From JAVBKX01 sp031553835 (lineage in GTDB: Bacteria > Bacteroidota > Bacteroidia > Bacteroidales > Azobacteroidaceae): a DNA stretch of 60,991 nucleotides. This document shows positions 1-7,929 of this stretch, one piece after another (position 1 is the first letter of the stretch; every line of letters begins with the position of its first letter). The stretch is taken from positions 1 through 60,991 of the forward strand of contig JAVBKX010000030.1 of assembly GCA_031553835.1 (NCBI GenBank), given 5' to 3'. The position numbers and the translations under genes were made by a program. The notes below the pieces were generated by a model. That model searched no databases. It saw only the letters and a program-made list of their open reading frames with translations, and was not told where the DNA came from.

Positions 1-115
1 TCCGGAAAATTGGCTGGTTAGTTTTTGGGAGTGGTTTGTGGTGATTTATGATTTGAGTATTGAGAATACAAGTAATGTTTTTTTAGAATATATATTCTTC
101 ATGTCGTTTTTTTAA

Positions 116-143
116 TTCTCAATTCTCCGTTCTCAATTCTCCA
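116..143. repeat. Heptamer microsatellite (GAGAATT family)
   Basis: Read on the minus strand, this stretch just downstream of the folD stop is a run of 7-bp units GAGAATT, GAGAACG, GAGAATT, GAGAATT. Related arrays occur at 28509-28566 and 53171-53198, always between genes. Bases 1-115 show no gene or other clear feature. Confidence 0.7.
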
Positions 144-1022
144 TTAATATATAACTTTCTTTCCGGCCAATAACGTATTTTTCATCAACGAAATGATCGT
201 CATGGGGCCTACACCTCCGGGAACAGGTGTTATATATGAGCACTTCGGAGCCACTTCGTCGAATTTGGCATCTCCTGTCAGTTTAAAACCCGATTTGGTT
301 TTGTCGGAAGGGATTCGTGTGGTACCCACATCGATTACTACGGCTCCTTCTTTCACCATATCTCCTTTCAAAAATTCCGGAGAACCTAATGCTGCAATGA
401 TAATATCAGCTCGGAGGCAATGGTCTTTGATGTCTTTGGTGCGGCTATGGCAAACGGTAATGGTGGCATCGCCCGGAATGGCTTTTTGCATCATCAGAGA
501 GGCCATTGGTTTTCCGACGATATTGCTTCGGCCTAAAATGACACAATGTTTACCGGAAGTTTCGATATCATATCGTTTCAGTAATTCCAAAATACCGGCC
601 GGAGTGGCAGAAACAAAACAAGGGAGCCCGATCGACATGCGTCCGACATTGATGGGATGGAATCCGTCAACATCTTTCCGATAGTCGATAGTTTCTATTA
701 CTTTTTGTTCTGAAATGTGTTTGGGGAGAGGAAGTTGAACGATAAAACCGTCCACATCCGGATCGTTGTTCAAATCTCGTACTTTATTTAAAAGTTCGGA
801 TTCCGAAACCGTGTCTTCAAAGCGGATCAAGGAAGATTTGAAACCGACTTCTTCGCAAGTTTTTACTTTGCTGGCAACGTAAGTTTCACTTCCGCCGTCG
901 TGTCCAACAAGGATTGCTGCGAGATGGGGAATTTTTCCTCCGGCCGCTTTGATGGCATTTACTTCAGCCGCGATTTCCAATTTGATTTGTGCAGCAATTG
1001 CTTTTCCGTCGATTAACTTCAT
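144..1022 (-). CDS. folD: Bifunctional methylenetetrahydrofolate dehydrogenase / methenyltetrahydrofolate cyclohydrolase FolD
   Basis: FolD interconverts methylene-, methenyl- and formyl-tetrahydrofolate using NADP in the cytoplasm, supplying one-carbon units for purine and formyl-methionine synthesis. The 292-residue protein has the YVASK motif with catalytic Lys near residue 52, VQLPLP near 95-100, KDVDGFHP near 116-123, the nucleotide-binding GRSNIVGKP near 164-172 and PVPGGVGP near 266-273. All expected catalytic residues are present and the length is normal. An 11-codon upstream extension is open but overlaps ffh. The chosen ATG (MKLIDGK) matches the family N-terminus and starts one base after the ffh stop, so the two genes are very probably co-transcribed. 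Confidence 0.97.
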   Translation of the reverse strand: MKLIDGKAIAAQIKLEIAAEVNAIKAAGGKIPHLAAILVGHDGGSETYVASKVKTCEEVGFKSSLIRFEDTVSESELLNKVRDLNNDPDVDGFIVQLPLPKHISEQKVIETIDYRKDVDGFHPINVGRMSIGLPCFVSATPAGILELLKRYDIETSGKHCVILGRSNIVGKPMASLMMQKAIPGDATITVCHSRTKDIKDHCLRADIIIAALGSPEFLKGDMVKEGAVVIDVGTTRIPSDKTKSGFKLTGDAKFDEVAPKCSYITPVPGGVGPMTIISLMKNTLLAGKKVIY

Positions 1023-1023
1023 T

Positions 1024-2346
1024 TTATTTTCTTTTAGGCATTCCTTTTCCGGCAAATTTTGAAGTGGTCATCATCTTCATCATTTTCCGGGTTTGATCGA
1101 ATTGTTTCATTAATTTGTTGACTTCCTGAATATTGGTTCCGCTTCCTTTGGCAATGCGGGCGCGACGGGAACCATCGAGTACGGACGGATTTTTGCGTTC
1201 ATGCGGAGTCATCGAATAAATAATGGATTCGATGTTTTTGAATGCATTGTCGTCAATATCAACATCTTTCAATGCTTTTCCTACTCCGGGAATCATGGAA
1301 GCAAGATCTTTCAGGTTTCCCATCTTTTTGATTTGATGAATCTGGGAAAGGAAATCGTCGAAGTCGAATTGGTTTTTAGCGATTTTCTTTTGAAGTCTCC
1401 GGGCTTCTTCTTCGTCGTATTGTTCCTGCGCTCTTTCTACCAACGAAACGATGTCACCCATTCCGAGGATACGGTCGGCCATCCGGGTGGGGTGGAAGGG
1501 GTCGATGGCATCCATTTTTTCGCCGGTCCCGACAAATTTAATGGGCTTGTCAACGACAGTACGTATAGAAAGCGCCGCTCCACCACGGGTGTCTCCATCT
1601 AATTTTGTTAAAACCACTCCATCAAAATTCAACCGGTCGTTGAATTCTTTGGCAGTGTTAACGGCATCCTGTCCGGTCATCGAATCGACAACGAACAAAA
1701 TTTCGTTTGGTTTGATGGCTTTTTTGATGGCTTCTATTTCGTTCATCATTTCTTCGTCAACAGCAAGACGGCCGGCGGTATCGATGATGACTACATCATT
1801 TCCGTTTTTCCTGGCTGTTTGAATGGCATTTTGAGCGATCTGAATCGGATTTTTATTTCCTTCTTCCATATAAACAGGAACACCAATTTGTTCGCCCAAT
1901 ACTTTCAATTGCTCGATAGCAGCCGGACGATATACGTCGCAAGCGGTCAACAACGGTTTTTTACCCCGTTTGCTTTTCAGCATGTTGGCTAATTTTCCTG
2001 AGAAGGTGGTTTTTCCAGAACCTTGTAATCCTGACATCAGGATGATGGAGGGATTGCTGTTGAGGTTGATGTCGGCTGTTTCGCCTCCCATTAAAGTGGC
2101 CAGTTCGTCATGGACTATTTTTACCATCAACTGGCCCGGTTTAACGGCGGTCAATACGTTTTGCCCCAACGCTTTGTCTTTTACCGTGTCGGTAAATTGT
2201 TTGGCGACTTTATAATTGACGTCGGCATCCAATAATGCGCGCCGTACATCTTTCAGAGTTTCGGCAACGTTAATCTCGGTGATTTTGCCTTCACCTTTCA
2301 GCAGTTTAAACGACCGGTCTAATCGTTCACTTAAATTTTCAAACAT
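1024..2346 (-). CDS. ffh: Signal recognition particle GTPase Ffh
   Basis: Ffh binds 4.5S RNA and signal sequences emerging from the ribosome and delivers ribosomes to FtsY at the inner membrane. The 440-residue protein starts MFENLSERLDRSF, as expected for the N domain. The G domain has GLQGSGKTT near 106-114, DTAGR near 189-193 and TKLD near 247-250. A methionine-rich M domain ends in MMKMMTTSKFAGKGMPKRK. The reading frame is open for 56 more codons upstream, but those codons run through a palindromic repeat and the predicted promoter, so the internal ATG is preferred. It is the first gene of an ffh-folD unit. The 4.5S RNA gene was not found in this window. Confidence 0.97.
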   Translation of the reverse strand: MFENLSERLDRSFKLLKGEGKITEINVAETLKDVRRALLDADVNYKVAKQFTDTVKDKALGQNVLTAVKPGQLMVKIVHDELATLMGGETADINLNSNPSIILMSGLQGSGKTTFSGKLANMLKSKRGKKPLLTACDVYRPAAIEQLKVLGEQIGVPVYMEEGNKNPIQIAQNAIQTARKNGNDVVIIDTAGRLAVDEEMMNEIEAIKKAIKPNEILFVVDSMTGQDAVNTAKEFNDRLNFDGVVLTKLDGDTRGGAALSIRTVVDKPIKFVGTGEKMDAIDPFHPTRMADRILGMGDIVSLVERAQEQYDEEEARRLQKKIAKNQFDFDDFLSQIHQIKKMGNLKDLASMIPGVGKALKDVDIDDNAFKNIESIIYSMTPHERKNPSVLDGSRRARIAKGSGTNIQEVNKLMKQFDQTRKMMKMMTTSKFAGKGMPKRK

Positions 2347-2385
2347 ATAATAATCGTTTTTATTGTCGTAGATTGGGCTGATCTG

Positions 2386-2489
2386 ATGGCACGCAGATGA
2401 CGCGGATTGGACGAATTTTCGCTGATGTTTATGGATTGGAAAAATAAAATCCGTGAGAATCCGCCCAACTTGCGTTATCTGCGTGCCAT
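2386..2489. repeat. Palindromic repeat element in the ffh leader
   Basis: The outer 20 bases at each end (2386-2405 and 2470-2489) are inverted copies matching at 17 of 20 positions, including a perfect 13-bp arm ATGGCACGCAGAT. The arms continue inward with a second imperfect inverted match (GCGGATT...AATTTT against AAAATCC...AATCCGC), so the whole 104 bp can fold as one long hairpin. It lies between the predicted ffh promoter and the ffh start, so it should be transcribed. The arm sequence resembles one arm of the element at 59496-59910. Confidence 0.8.
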
Positions 2490-2499
2490 AATTGCAGCG

Positions 2500-2531
2500 C
2501 AAAAATACAAACAAAAGCGGGAAGTATCAAA
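2500..2531 (-). promoter_or_regulatory. Promoter for ffh-folD
   Basis: On the minus strand a TTTG -33 box (2528-2531) is followed after 20 nt by TATTTTTG (2500-2507), matching the Bacteroidetes -7 consensus TAnnTTTG. The -33 box overlaps the stop codon of the upstream MATE gene. Transcription would start near 2494, giving a leader of about 150 nt that contains the palindromic element. Confidence 0.6.
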
Positions 2532-3861
2532 TTTTTCTGTTCCTCCAGTTTCCTCGTTTCAGATAAAGAAGGCTCATTGAAAATATCCCTCCGGCGTAGA
2601 TATATTCGCTTAACCAACAAACAGGTAACGATGATTTCAATTGCCATACGCATATCCATACAAAGGCTACATAGAGGATTAATGTACTGATTTCAATGCC
2701 TAATGCTGTCCGGGTGTTACCGGTTCCGGATACGGAATTAAAGAAAATATTGCCAATGGTAATGAGTGGCATCCCTACCAGGATGACATATAATGATGAG
2801 ATGGAGGCGTCTATCAATGTCTGGTCGGGAGTATATATACTTAAGGCTAATCTTGGGAATAAGGCTATGACAAGTATAAAGACAGCCGTTATGAGTAATG
2901 CCAAACGTGTTACTTTCCAGATTAATGCCATCACTTCATCTTGCTTATTGGCTCCAATGGAGTTGCTGACCAGTGTGTTGGCTGTTGCTCCTAAAGCGAA
3001 TATGGGTACCGTGAAAATCATATAAAGGCTTCTCACCAGATTGGTGGCGGCCAATTCTGTTTCTCCTAATTTTTCTATTGCTAAAAAGAAAAAGAACCAG
3101 GTGGCTAATGATAAAAAATGTTGTATCATCAATGACATGGCTACATTCAATGTCCTTTTTAATGCCGGGAATAAGTTGAATCCGGGTAAATTGAAGCCAT
3201 ATTTTTTTAAATCAATGGCAGATAATGTATAAATAATGAAGAAAACAACAGAAGACGATTCTGCAATGACAGAGCCAATGGCAGCGCCGGCAATTCCTAA
3301 TGCAGGGAAGCCCCATTTGCCGAAAATCAATACATAATCAAAAATAATATTGGTGATGGCCATGATGGCGGCGTTGGCTGACAGTACTTTGGTTTTAGTA
3401 ATTCCTACGAAAAAGGCGCGGAACATAACATTGATGGACGAGAAAAATATTCCATAAATCCGCCAGTCCAAGTATTCCAAAGAGGCCTGTAATACATTTT
3501 TGGAATTCAATATATTAGATAAAATGGGGCCTGAAAAACAACGGGTAAATCCAAAAAGAATTAATGACATGGAAAGTAGAAATACCATTCCGGAAATGAC
3601 AATTTCTCCGATTTTTTGATAATTTTTTTCCCCGTTCCTCCGGCCAATGAGTATTTGGGATCCTACACTGAAGCCGAAAGCCAACATAAAGGTGGCAATG
3701 TAATAGATGCCGGCCAATGCCGATGCTCCTAATTCAACTTCACCGACACGACCTAAAAATGCAGTGTTGGTTACCTGAATCAGGTTTTGAACCAACAGGG
3801 TAAGAAGAATCGGGTAGGCGATTTTCCAGATTTGTGAGTAAGAATAGGATAATTGTGTCAT
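2527..3861 (-). CDS. MATE-family multidrug/metabolite exporter
   Basis: Predicted inner-membrane antiporter of the MATE (multi antimicrobial extrusion) family, which uses a sodium or proton gradient to export organic compounds. The 444-residue protein is the usual length, begins with a short polar N-terminus (MTQLSYSYSQIWKIAYP) typical of the family and contains about 12 hydrophobic segments. Family-like stretches include AFLGRVGEVELGA near the first loop and GATANTLVSNSIGA in the second half. The substrate cannot be told from sequence. It lies 42 bp downstream of susA on the same strand but has its own -7 box and is probably unrelated to starch use. It is only distantly similar to the second MATE protein at 31204-32571. 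Confidence 0.9.
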   Translation of the reverse strand: MTQLSYSYSQIWKIAYPILLTLLVQNLIQVTNTAFLGRVGEVELGASALAGIYYIATFMLAFGFSVGSQILIGRRNGEKNYQKIGEIVISGMVFLLSMSLILFGFTRCFSGPILSNILNSKNVLQASLEYLDWRIYGIFFSSINVMFRAFFVGITKTKVLSANAAIMAITNIIFDYVLIFGKWGFPALGIAGAAIGSVIAESSSVVFFIIYTLSAIDLKKYGFNLPGFNLFPALKRTLNVAMSLMIQHFLSLATWFFFFLAIEKLGETELAATNLVRSLYMIFTVPIFALGATANTLVSNSIGANKQDEVMALIWKVTRLALLITAVFILVIALFPRLALSIYTPDQTLIDASISSLYVILVGMPLITIGNIFFNSVSGTGNTRTALGIEISTLILYVAFVWICVWQLKSSLPVCWLSEYIYAGGIFSMSLLYLKRGNWRNRKI

Positions 3862-3889
3862 GAAGCCCTCCTGCTATTTTTAAGGAGGA

Positions 3890-3897
3890 CAAAGTTA
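3890..3897 (-). promoter_or_regulatory. Candidate -7 promoter box for the MATE gene
   Basis: TAACTTTG on the minus strand fits TAnnTTTG and sits 29 bp upstream of the MATE start. An ATTG that could serve as a weak -33 box lies 18 nt further upstream. An inverted repeat (CCTCC/GGAGG, about 3868-3888) follows in the short leader. It might also mark the end of the susA message, but no T-tract follows it. Confidence 0.4.
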
Positions 3898-3903
3898 TGG
3901 AAT

Positions 3904-5745
3904 TTAAATCATTTCCAATACCCACATCGTCCAGCCCGGAATGTTTTTAAGTTGATCGAGCGTCACTATTTCCCCTGTTTCTATGTTGCGAAACTTGGTA
4001 AATTGTTTTTCCATATCCGGATAATCATGTATGGAAACCGGTTGGGCATTATCATTCGTATTCATGATACACATTACCGTTTGTTTGTCGTTGTATCGGA
4101 AATAGGTGTATAGCCCATCTTTGGGAATGTATTGCATTAATTTGCCGGTTTTAAGCGCTGATGAATTTTTCCTGAAATTGGCTAATGTCTTCACATAATT
4201 TTGCATTTCTTTTTCATCTTTTGTCAATCCGGTTCCGGTAAAAGCATTTTTACTATCGCCTTCCCAACCGCCCGGAAAATCGAGTCGAACCCATCCATCC
4301 GGATTTGAAAATCCTTTCATCAAAATTTCTGTCCCATAATATAGTTGAGGGATTCCCCTGCATGTCAAAAGCCAGGCAACCGCTATTTTTTGTTTGGCGA
4401 TATTCTCTCCGAGGATGGAGAAAATACGGGAATAGTCGTGATTATCGAGCATAATCACATTTTGCATCGGATTTTGGTATAGGAAATCATTGCTCAATGT
4501 CTGATACATCCGGTTCACACCTTCCACCCAGCCGAATTTCTCGGTCAGCGCCGGATGAATCCCGTAGATCATGCATTGGAAATCAGTAACTCCCGGAAGA
4601 TTGCTTTTGAATGGTGTTTCAAAAATATTTTTTGCAAAATAAGCCTGGTTGGCAGTGCCATGTACCCAGGTTTCTCCAAATAAACTAAGTTTTGGGTATT
4701 CGTCCAGCAACGCCTGATTGCAACGATTCATGAAATTCAGGTTGTTGTAAATATAAGTGTCGATACGCCAGCCGTCGATTCCAAATTGTTCAACACACCA
4801 AATGGCATGTTGAATGAGAAAATTGGCGACGTATGGATTTTCCTGATTCAGATCTGGCATGTGGGTGGTAAACCAACCATCGGTTAAGATTTTTTGCTGG
4901 GATGCAGCTGCATGAGGATCGAAATAAAGTTGATCGCGATAATTTGTTTGTGTATAAACCGGCCATGGATGCACCCAATCGGCAGCAGGACTGTCTTGTA
5001 CGATCCAATGGTCTAATCCGATATGATTATATACGGCATCCTGAATCAATTTCATCCCGCGGACATGCAGGGCATCAGATAATTCTAAATATGCTTTTTC
5101 GTCTCCCAAACGGGGATCGATCGTATAATGATCGGTAAAAGCATAACCGTGCTCGCTTCGTTCGGGCATGTCATTTTTTAAAACCGGCATCATCCACACG
5201 GCTGTAATTCCAAGATCTTGCAAGTAATCGAGATGGTGTTTGACTCCTTGCAAATCGCCTCCATGCCTAAAATAAAGCGAATCGCGGTTGAGGCTTTGAT
5301 CTTTCATCCCGGGAATCCGGTCATTGGAAGGATCTCCGTTGCTAAAACGGTCGGGCATCAGGAGATAAATCAAATCTTCGGAAGTCACACCATTTGCAAA
5401 AGCAGTGCCCTTGCCCTGGCGGCGAGGTTTGAGTGGCCAGTCTAACGGTTTTTTGGCGCCTGAAAATTTGATTTTTACAGTGCCCGGTTGAGTTTCCGGC
5501 CGGATTCTTAAGTCCAGCGCTATATATTTCCCGTTTTCAAAAGAATGAGTTTGAATCAGTTCTATTCCCGGATAATCAATGGAAACCTGTTGCTTGCTGA
5601 AATTTTTATCCTGCGAATAAAATAATAACTGGATTTCGTTGTATTTCATATCCACCCACCAATTTGTCGGATAAAGTTTTATATTTTGTCCGCTAACAGT
5701 TGAGAAATAAGCTAAAACCGAAAATAATGCAATTAAATTTTTCAT
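3904..5745 (-). CDS. susA: SusA-like neopullulanase / cyclomaltodextrinase (GH13)
   Basis: Predicted periplasmic GH13 enzyme that cleaves alpha-1,4 links in maltodextrins delivered by SusC, giving short oligosaccharides and glucose. The protein is 613 residues (Bacteroides SusA is about 617). It has a signal peptide (residues 1-20, ending in VSGQ), an N-terminal immunoglobulin-like domain with the NWWV motif near 28-31, and a TIM barrel. Catalytic residues are visible: nucleophile Asp329 in GWRID, acid/base Glu358 in FGETW and Asp437 in LDNHD. It has no lipobox and no sorting domain, which fits a periplasmic location. It is the last sus gene, 12 bp after susB, and is probably read from the same message. 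Confidence 0.93.
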   Translation of the reverse strand: MKNLIALFSVLAYFSTVSGQNIKLYPTNWWVDMKYNEIQLLFYSQDKNFSKQQVSIDYPGIELIQTHSFENGKYIALDLRIRPETQPGTVKIKFSGAKKPLDWPLKPRRQGKGTAFANGVTSEDLIYLLMPDRFSNGDPSNDRIPGMKDQSLNRDSLYFRHGGDLQGVKHHLDYLQDLGITAVWMMPVLKNDMPERSEHGYAFTDHYTIDPRLGDEKAYLELSDALHVRGMKLIQDAVYNHIGLDHWIVQDSPAADWVHPWPVYTQTNYRDQLYFDPHAAASQQKILTDGWFTTHMPDLNQENPYVANFLIQHAIWCVEQFGIDGWRIDTYIYNNLNFMNRCNQALLDEYPKLSLFGETWVHGTANQAYFAKNIFETPFKSNLPGVTDFQCMIYGIHPALTEKFGWVEGVNRMYQTLSNDFLYQNPMQNVIMLDNHDYSRIFSILGENIAKQKIAVAWLLTCRGIPQLYYGTEILMKGFSNPDGWVRLDFPGGWEGDSKNAFTGTGLTKDEKEMQNYVKTLANFRKNSSALKTGKLMQYIPKDGLYTYFRYNDKQTVMCIMNTNDNAQPVSIHDYPDMEKQFTKFRNIETGEIVTLDQLKNIPGWTMWVLEMI

Positions 5746-5757
5746 TTCTTCATTTTT

Positions 5758-7929
5758 TCATTTTTTCATTTCTTTCATTTTAATTGAAATCGCATATCCT
5801 CCTCCCGGCGCTGCCTGCAATTTCAATTTAGATTTGTGATTAACTTCTTTTTGATAAATGACGTATGCCTGTGGATTTGTTTCGTAATGCGCATTTTTTG
5901 CATCGCAATAGACGGTGGCAAGGTATTTTTTGCCGGGGTCAAGAAAATTAAATGATAATTCGGAAGTATGTCCGTTTTCATCGCTGGTGCAACCGATAAA
6001 CCAATCGTTTGTACCTTTGGCTTTCCGGGCGACAGTGATATAATCGCCGGGCTCGGCTTCCAGGTATTTGCTGTCATCCCAATCGACCGCTACATCTTTG
6101 ATGAACTGGAAGGCATCCATGAAACGTTCGTAATTTTCAGGCAAGTCGGCTGCCATTTGCAATGGACTGTACATGGTGACATATAAGGCCAATTGACGGG
6201 CTAAGGTACTGTGGACGAACGAATGGTTGTCCGGATTGATTTTGCTGATTTTGGTTTCGAAAATGCCCGGAGTGTAATCCATCGGACCTCCGATTAGCCG
6301 GGTAAACGGCAAGATCGTGGTATGGTCGGCATTGTTGCCGCCGAAGGCTTCGTATTCGGTTCCCCGTGCCGATTCATTACCAATCAGATTAGGATAAGTC
6401 CGGCAAAGCCCTGTCGGACGTACGGCTTCGTGAGCATTGACCATAATTTTACATTCTTCAGCTTTTTTTATGGCATAAAGATAATGATTAACCATCCACT
6501 GTCCGTAATGGTGTTCTCCGCGGGGAATGATATTACCGACATATCCGCTTTTTACGGCATTGTAACCATAATAGGTCATCAAGTGGTAAGCTCTGTCGAT
6601 ATGCCGCTCATAATTGCGGACGGAGGAACTGGTTTCGTGGTGCATCATCAATTTGACATTTTTGCTGTGTGCATATTCGTTTAATTCTTTGATGTTAAAA
6701 TCGGGGTAGGGGGTCAGGAAATCAAAAACATAATCTTTCGATTTTCCGAACCAGTCTTCCCAGCCAATGTTCCAACCTTCTATCAAAACCTGGTCAAAAC
6801 CATGTTGGGCGGCAAAATCAATGTATTGTTTTACTTTTTGATTGTTGGCGGCGTGTTTGCCATTGGGTATGACTTTGGAATAATCGGTTTCTCCTAATTT
6901 GACGGATGGTAAATCTGTATATGACCAGGTACTTTTTCCGGTAATCATTTCCCACCATACGCCAATGTATTTTACCGGCTTAATCCAGGATACATCTGTA
7001 TATTTACAGGGTTCGTTTAAGTTTAATGTTAATTTAGAAGCCAAAATATCGCGAGCATCGTCGCTAACAATAATGGTTCGCCAGGGAGTTTGACAGGGAG
7101 CCTGCATATAAGCATTATTACCCAATACATCGGGAGTGAGCCAGGATTCGAAGATCATATTCTTGTCATTGAAGTTGAGATGCAGGCACGAATAATCGAC
7201 TAATGCCGCTTCATGCAGGTTGATGTAAAGTCCGTCATCGCTTTTCATCATCAAAGGTGTTTGTACTCCGGTCATAGAGAATGGCGTTTGTGAAGAATTA
7301 GGAGTGATGGCTTCATTCATTTTGCCACGTATTTCGGAAAGTTTGGATGTTATGGTACTGTATTCTTGCGTATCGTAGTCTCCCGGCAACCAAAATGCTT
7401 TGTGGTCGCCGGCCATAGCAAATTGTGTTTTTTCCTGTTTGACAATAAAATAGATCAAGTTAGCCTGCAGGGGGAATTCATACCGGAAACCCAGTCCGTC
7501 GTCAAAAAGCCGGAACCGGATTTGGATAACCCTTTTTGCCTTTTGTTGTTCCAGGATTGCCAACATCTCGTTGTAGTGATTCCTGATAAGTTTGACTTCG
7601 CCCCATACAGGCTCCCAGGTTTCATCGAAATTGGAGTACTTAATGTCTTTAATTATAAAATCGTCGTATAACGAGACTCCTGTATCCGGTTGATTGTTCA
7701 GAATTTCCATGACAGCGCCGAATTCGACCGGTTGAGGTTCTGCTTTTAGTTCCAATCCCATTTGGCTGGGTTTGATTACATCTTTTCCTTTATAAGTCAG
7801 GGAATAGGTCGGTATTCCATTTTGAATGTCAAAAGAGAGTTTCAGATTGCCGCCGGGCGATTGTAAGTCGTGGGCGTATATCGTTATAATAAAAAACGAT
7901 AAGGCTGTGGATAAAATTGTTTTCTTCAT
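5758..7929 (-). CDS. susB: SusB-like alpha-glucosidase (GH97)
   Basis: Predicted periplasmic inverting GH97 alpha-glucosidase that releases glucose from maltooligosaccharides. The 723-residue protein has a signal peptide (MKKTILSTALSFFIITIYA), an N-terminal GH97 beta-sandwich, a (beta/alpha)8 barrel and a C-terminal beta domain. Glu432 (HHETS), Glu501 (NAHEAVRPTG), Glu519 (GNES) and Glu525 (GTEYE) line up, at a constant offset of seven, with the calcium-binding and catalytic glutamates known in Bacteroides thetaiotaomicron SusB (439, 508, 526, 532). This marks the inverting glucosidase branch rather than the retaining galactosidase branch. Its ATG overlaps the stop of the upstream amylase by 4 bp, indicating coupled translation. 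Confidence 0.95.
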   Translation of the reverse strand: MKKTILSTALSFFIITIYAHDLQSPGGNLKLSFDIQNGIPTYSLTYKGKDVIKPSQMGLELKAEPQPVEFGAVMEILNNQPDTGVSLYDDFIIKDIKYSNFDETWEPVWGEVKLIRNHYNEMLAILEQQKAKRVIQIRFRLFDDGLGFRYEFPLQANLIYFIVKQEKTQFAMAGDHKAFWLPGDYDTQEYSTITSKLSEIRGKMNEAITPNSSQTPFSMTGVQTPLMMKSDDGLYINLHEAALVDYSCLHLNFNDKNMIFESWLTPDVLGNNAYMQAPCQTPWRTIIVSDDARDILASKLTLNLNEPCKYTDVSWIKPVKYIGVWWEMITGKSTWSYTDLPSVKLGETDYSKVIPNGKHAANNQKVKQYIDFAAQHGFDQVLIEGWNIGWEDWFGKSKDYVFDFLTPYPDFNIKELNEYAHSKNVKLMMHHETSSSVRNYERHIDRAYHLMTYYGYNAVKSGYVGNIIPRGEHHYGQWMVNHYLYAIKKAEECKIMVNAHEAVRPTGLCRTYPNLIGNESARGTEYEAFGGNNADHTTILPFTRLIGGPMDYTPGIFETKISKINPDNHSFVHSTLARQLALYVTMYSPLQMAADLPENYERFMDAFQFIKDVAVDWDDSKYLEAEPGDYITVARKAKGTNDWFIGCTSDENGHTSELSFNFLDPGKKYLATVYCDAKNAHYETNPQAYVIYQKEVNHKSKLKLQAAPGGGYAISIKMKEMKK

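Noticed and set aside
193..684. 163-codon plus-strand frame opposite folD
   Set aside because: It is antisense to a clear FolD frame and has no family motif.
5744..5780. TTTTTTCA-type repeats at the susA/susB junction as a regulatory array
   Set aside because: They arise from the Met-Lys-rich end of SusB, its stop and the A-rich start of susA, so coding and start-site constraints explain them.
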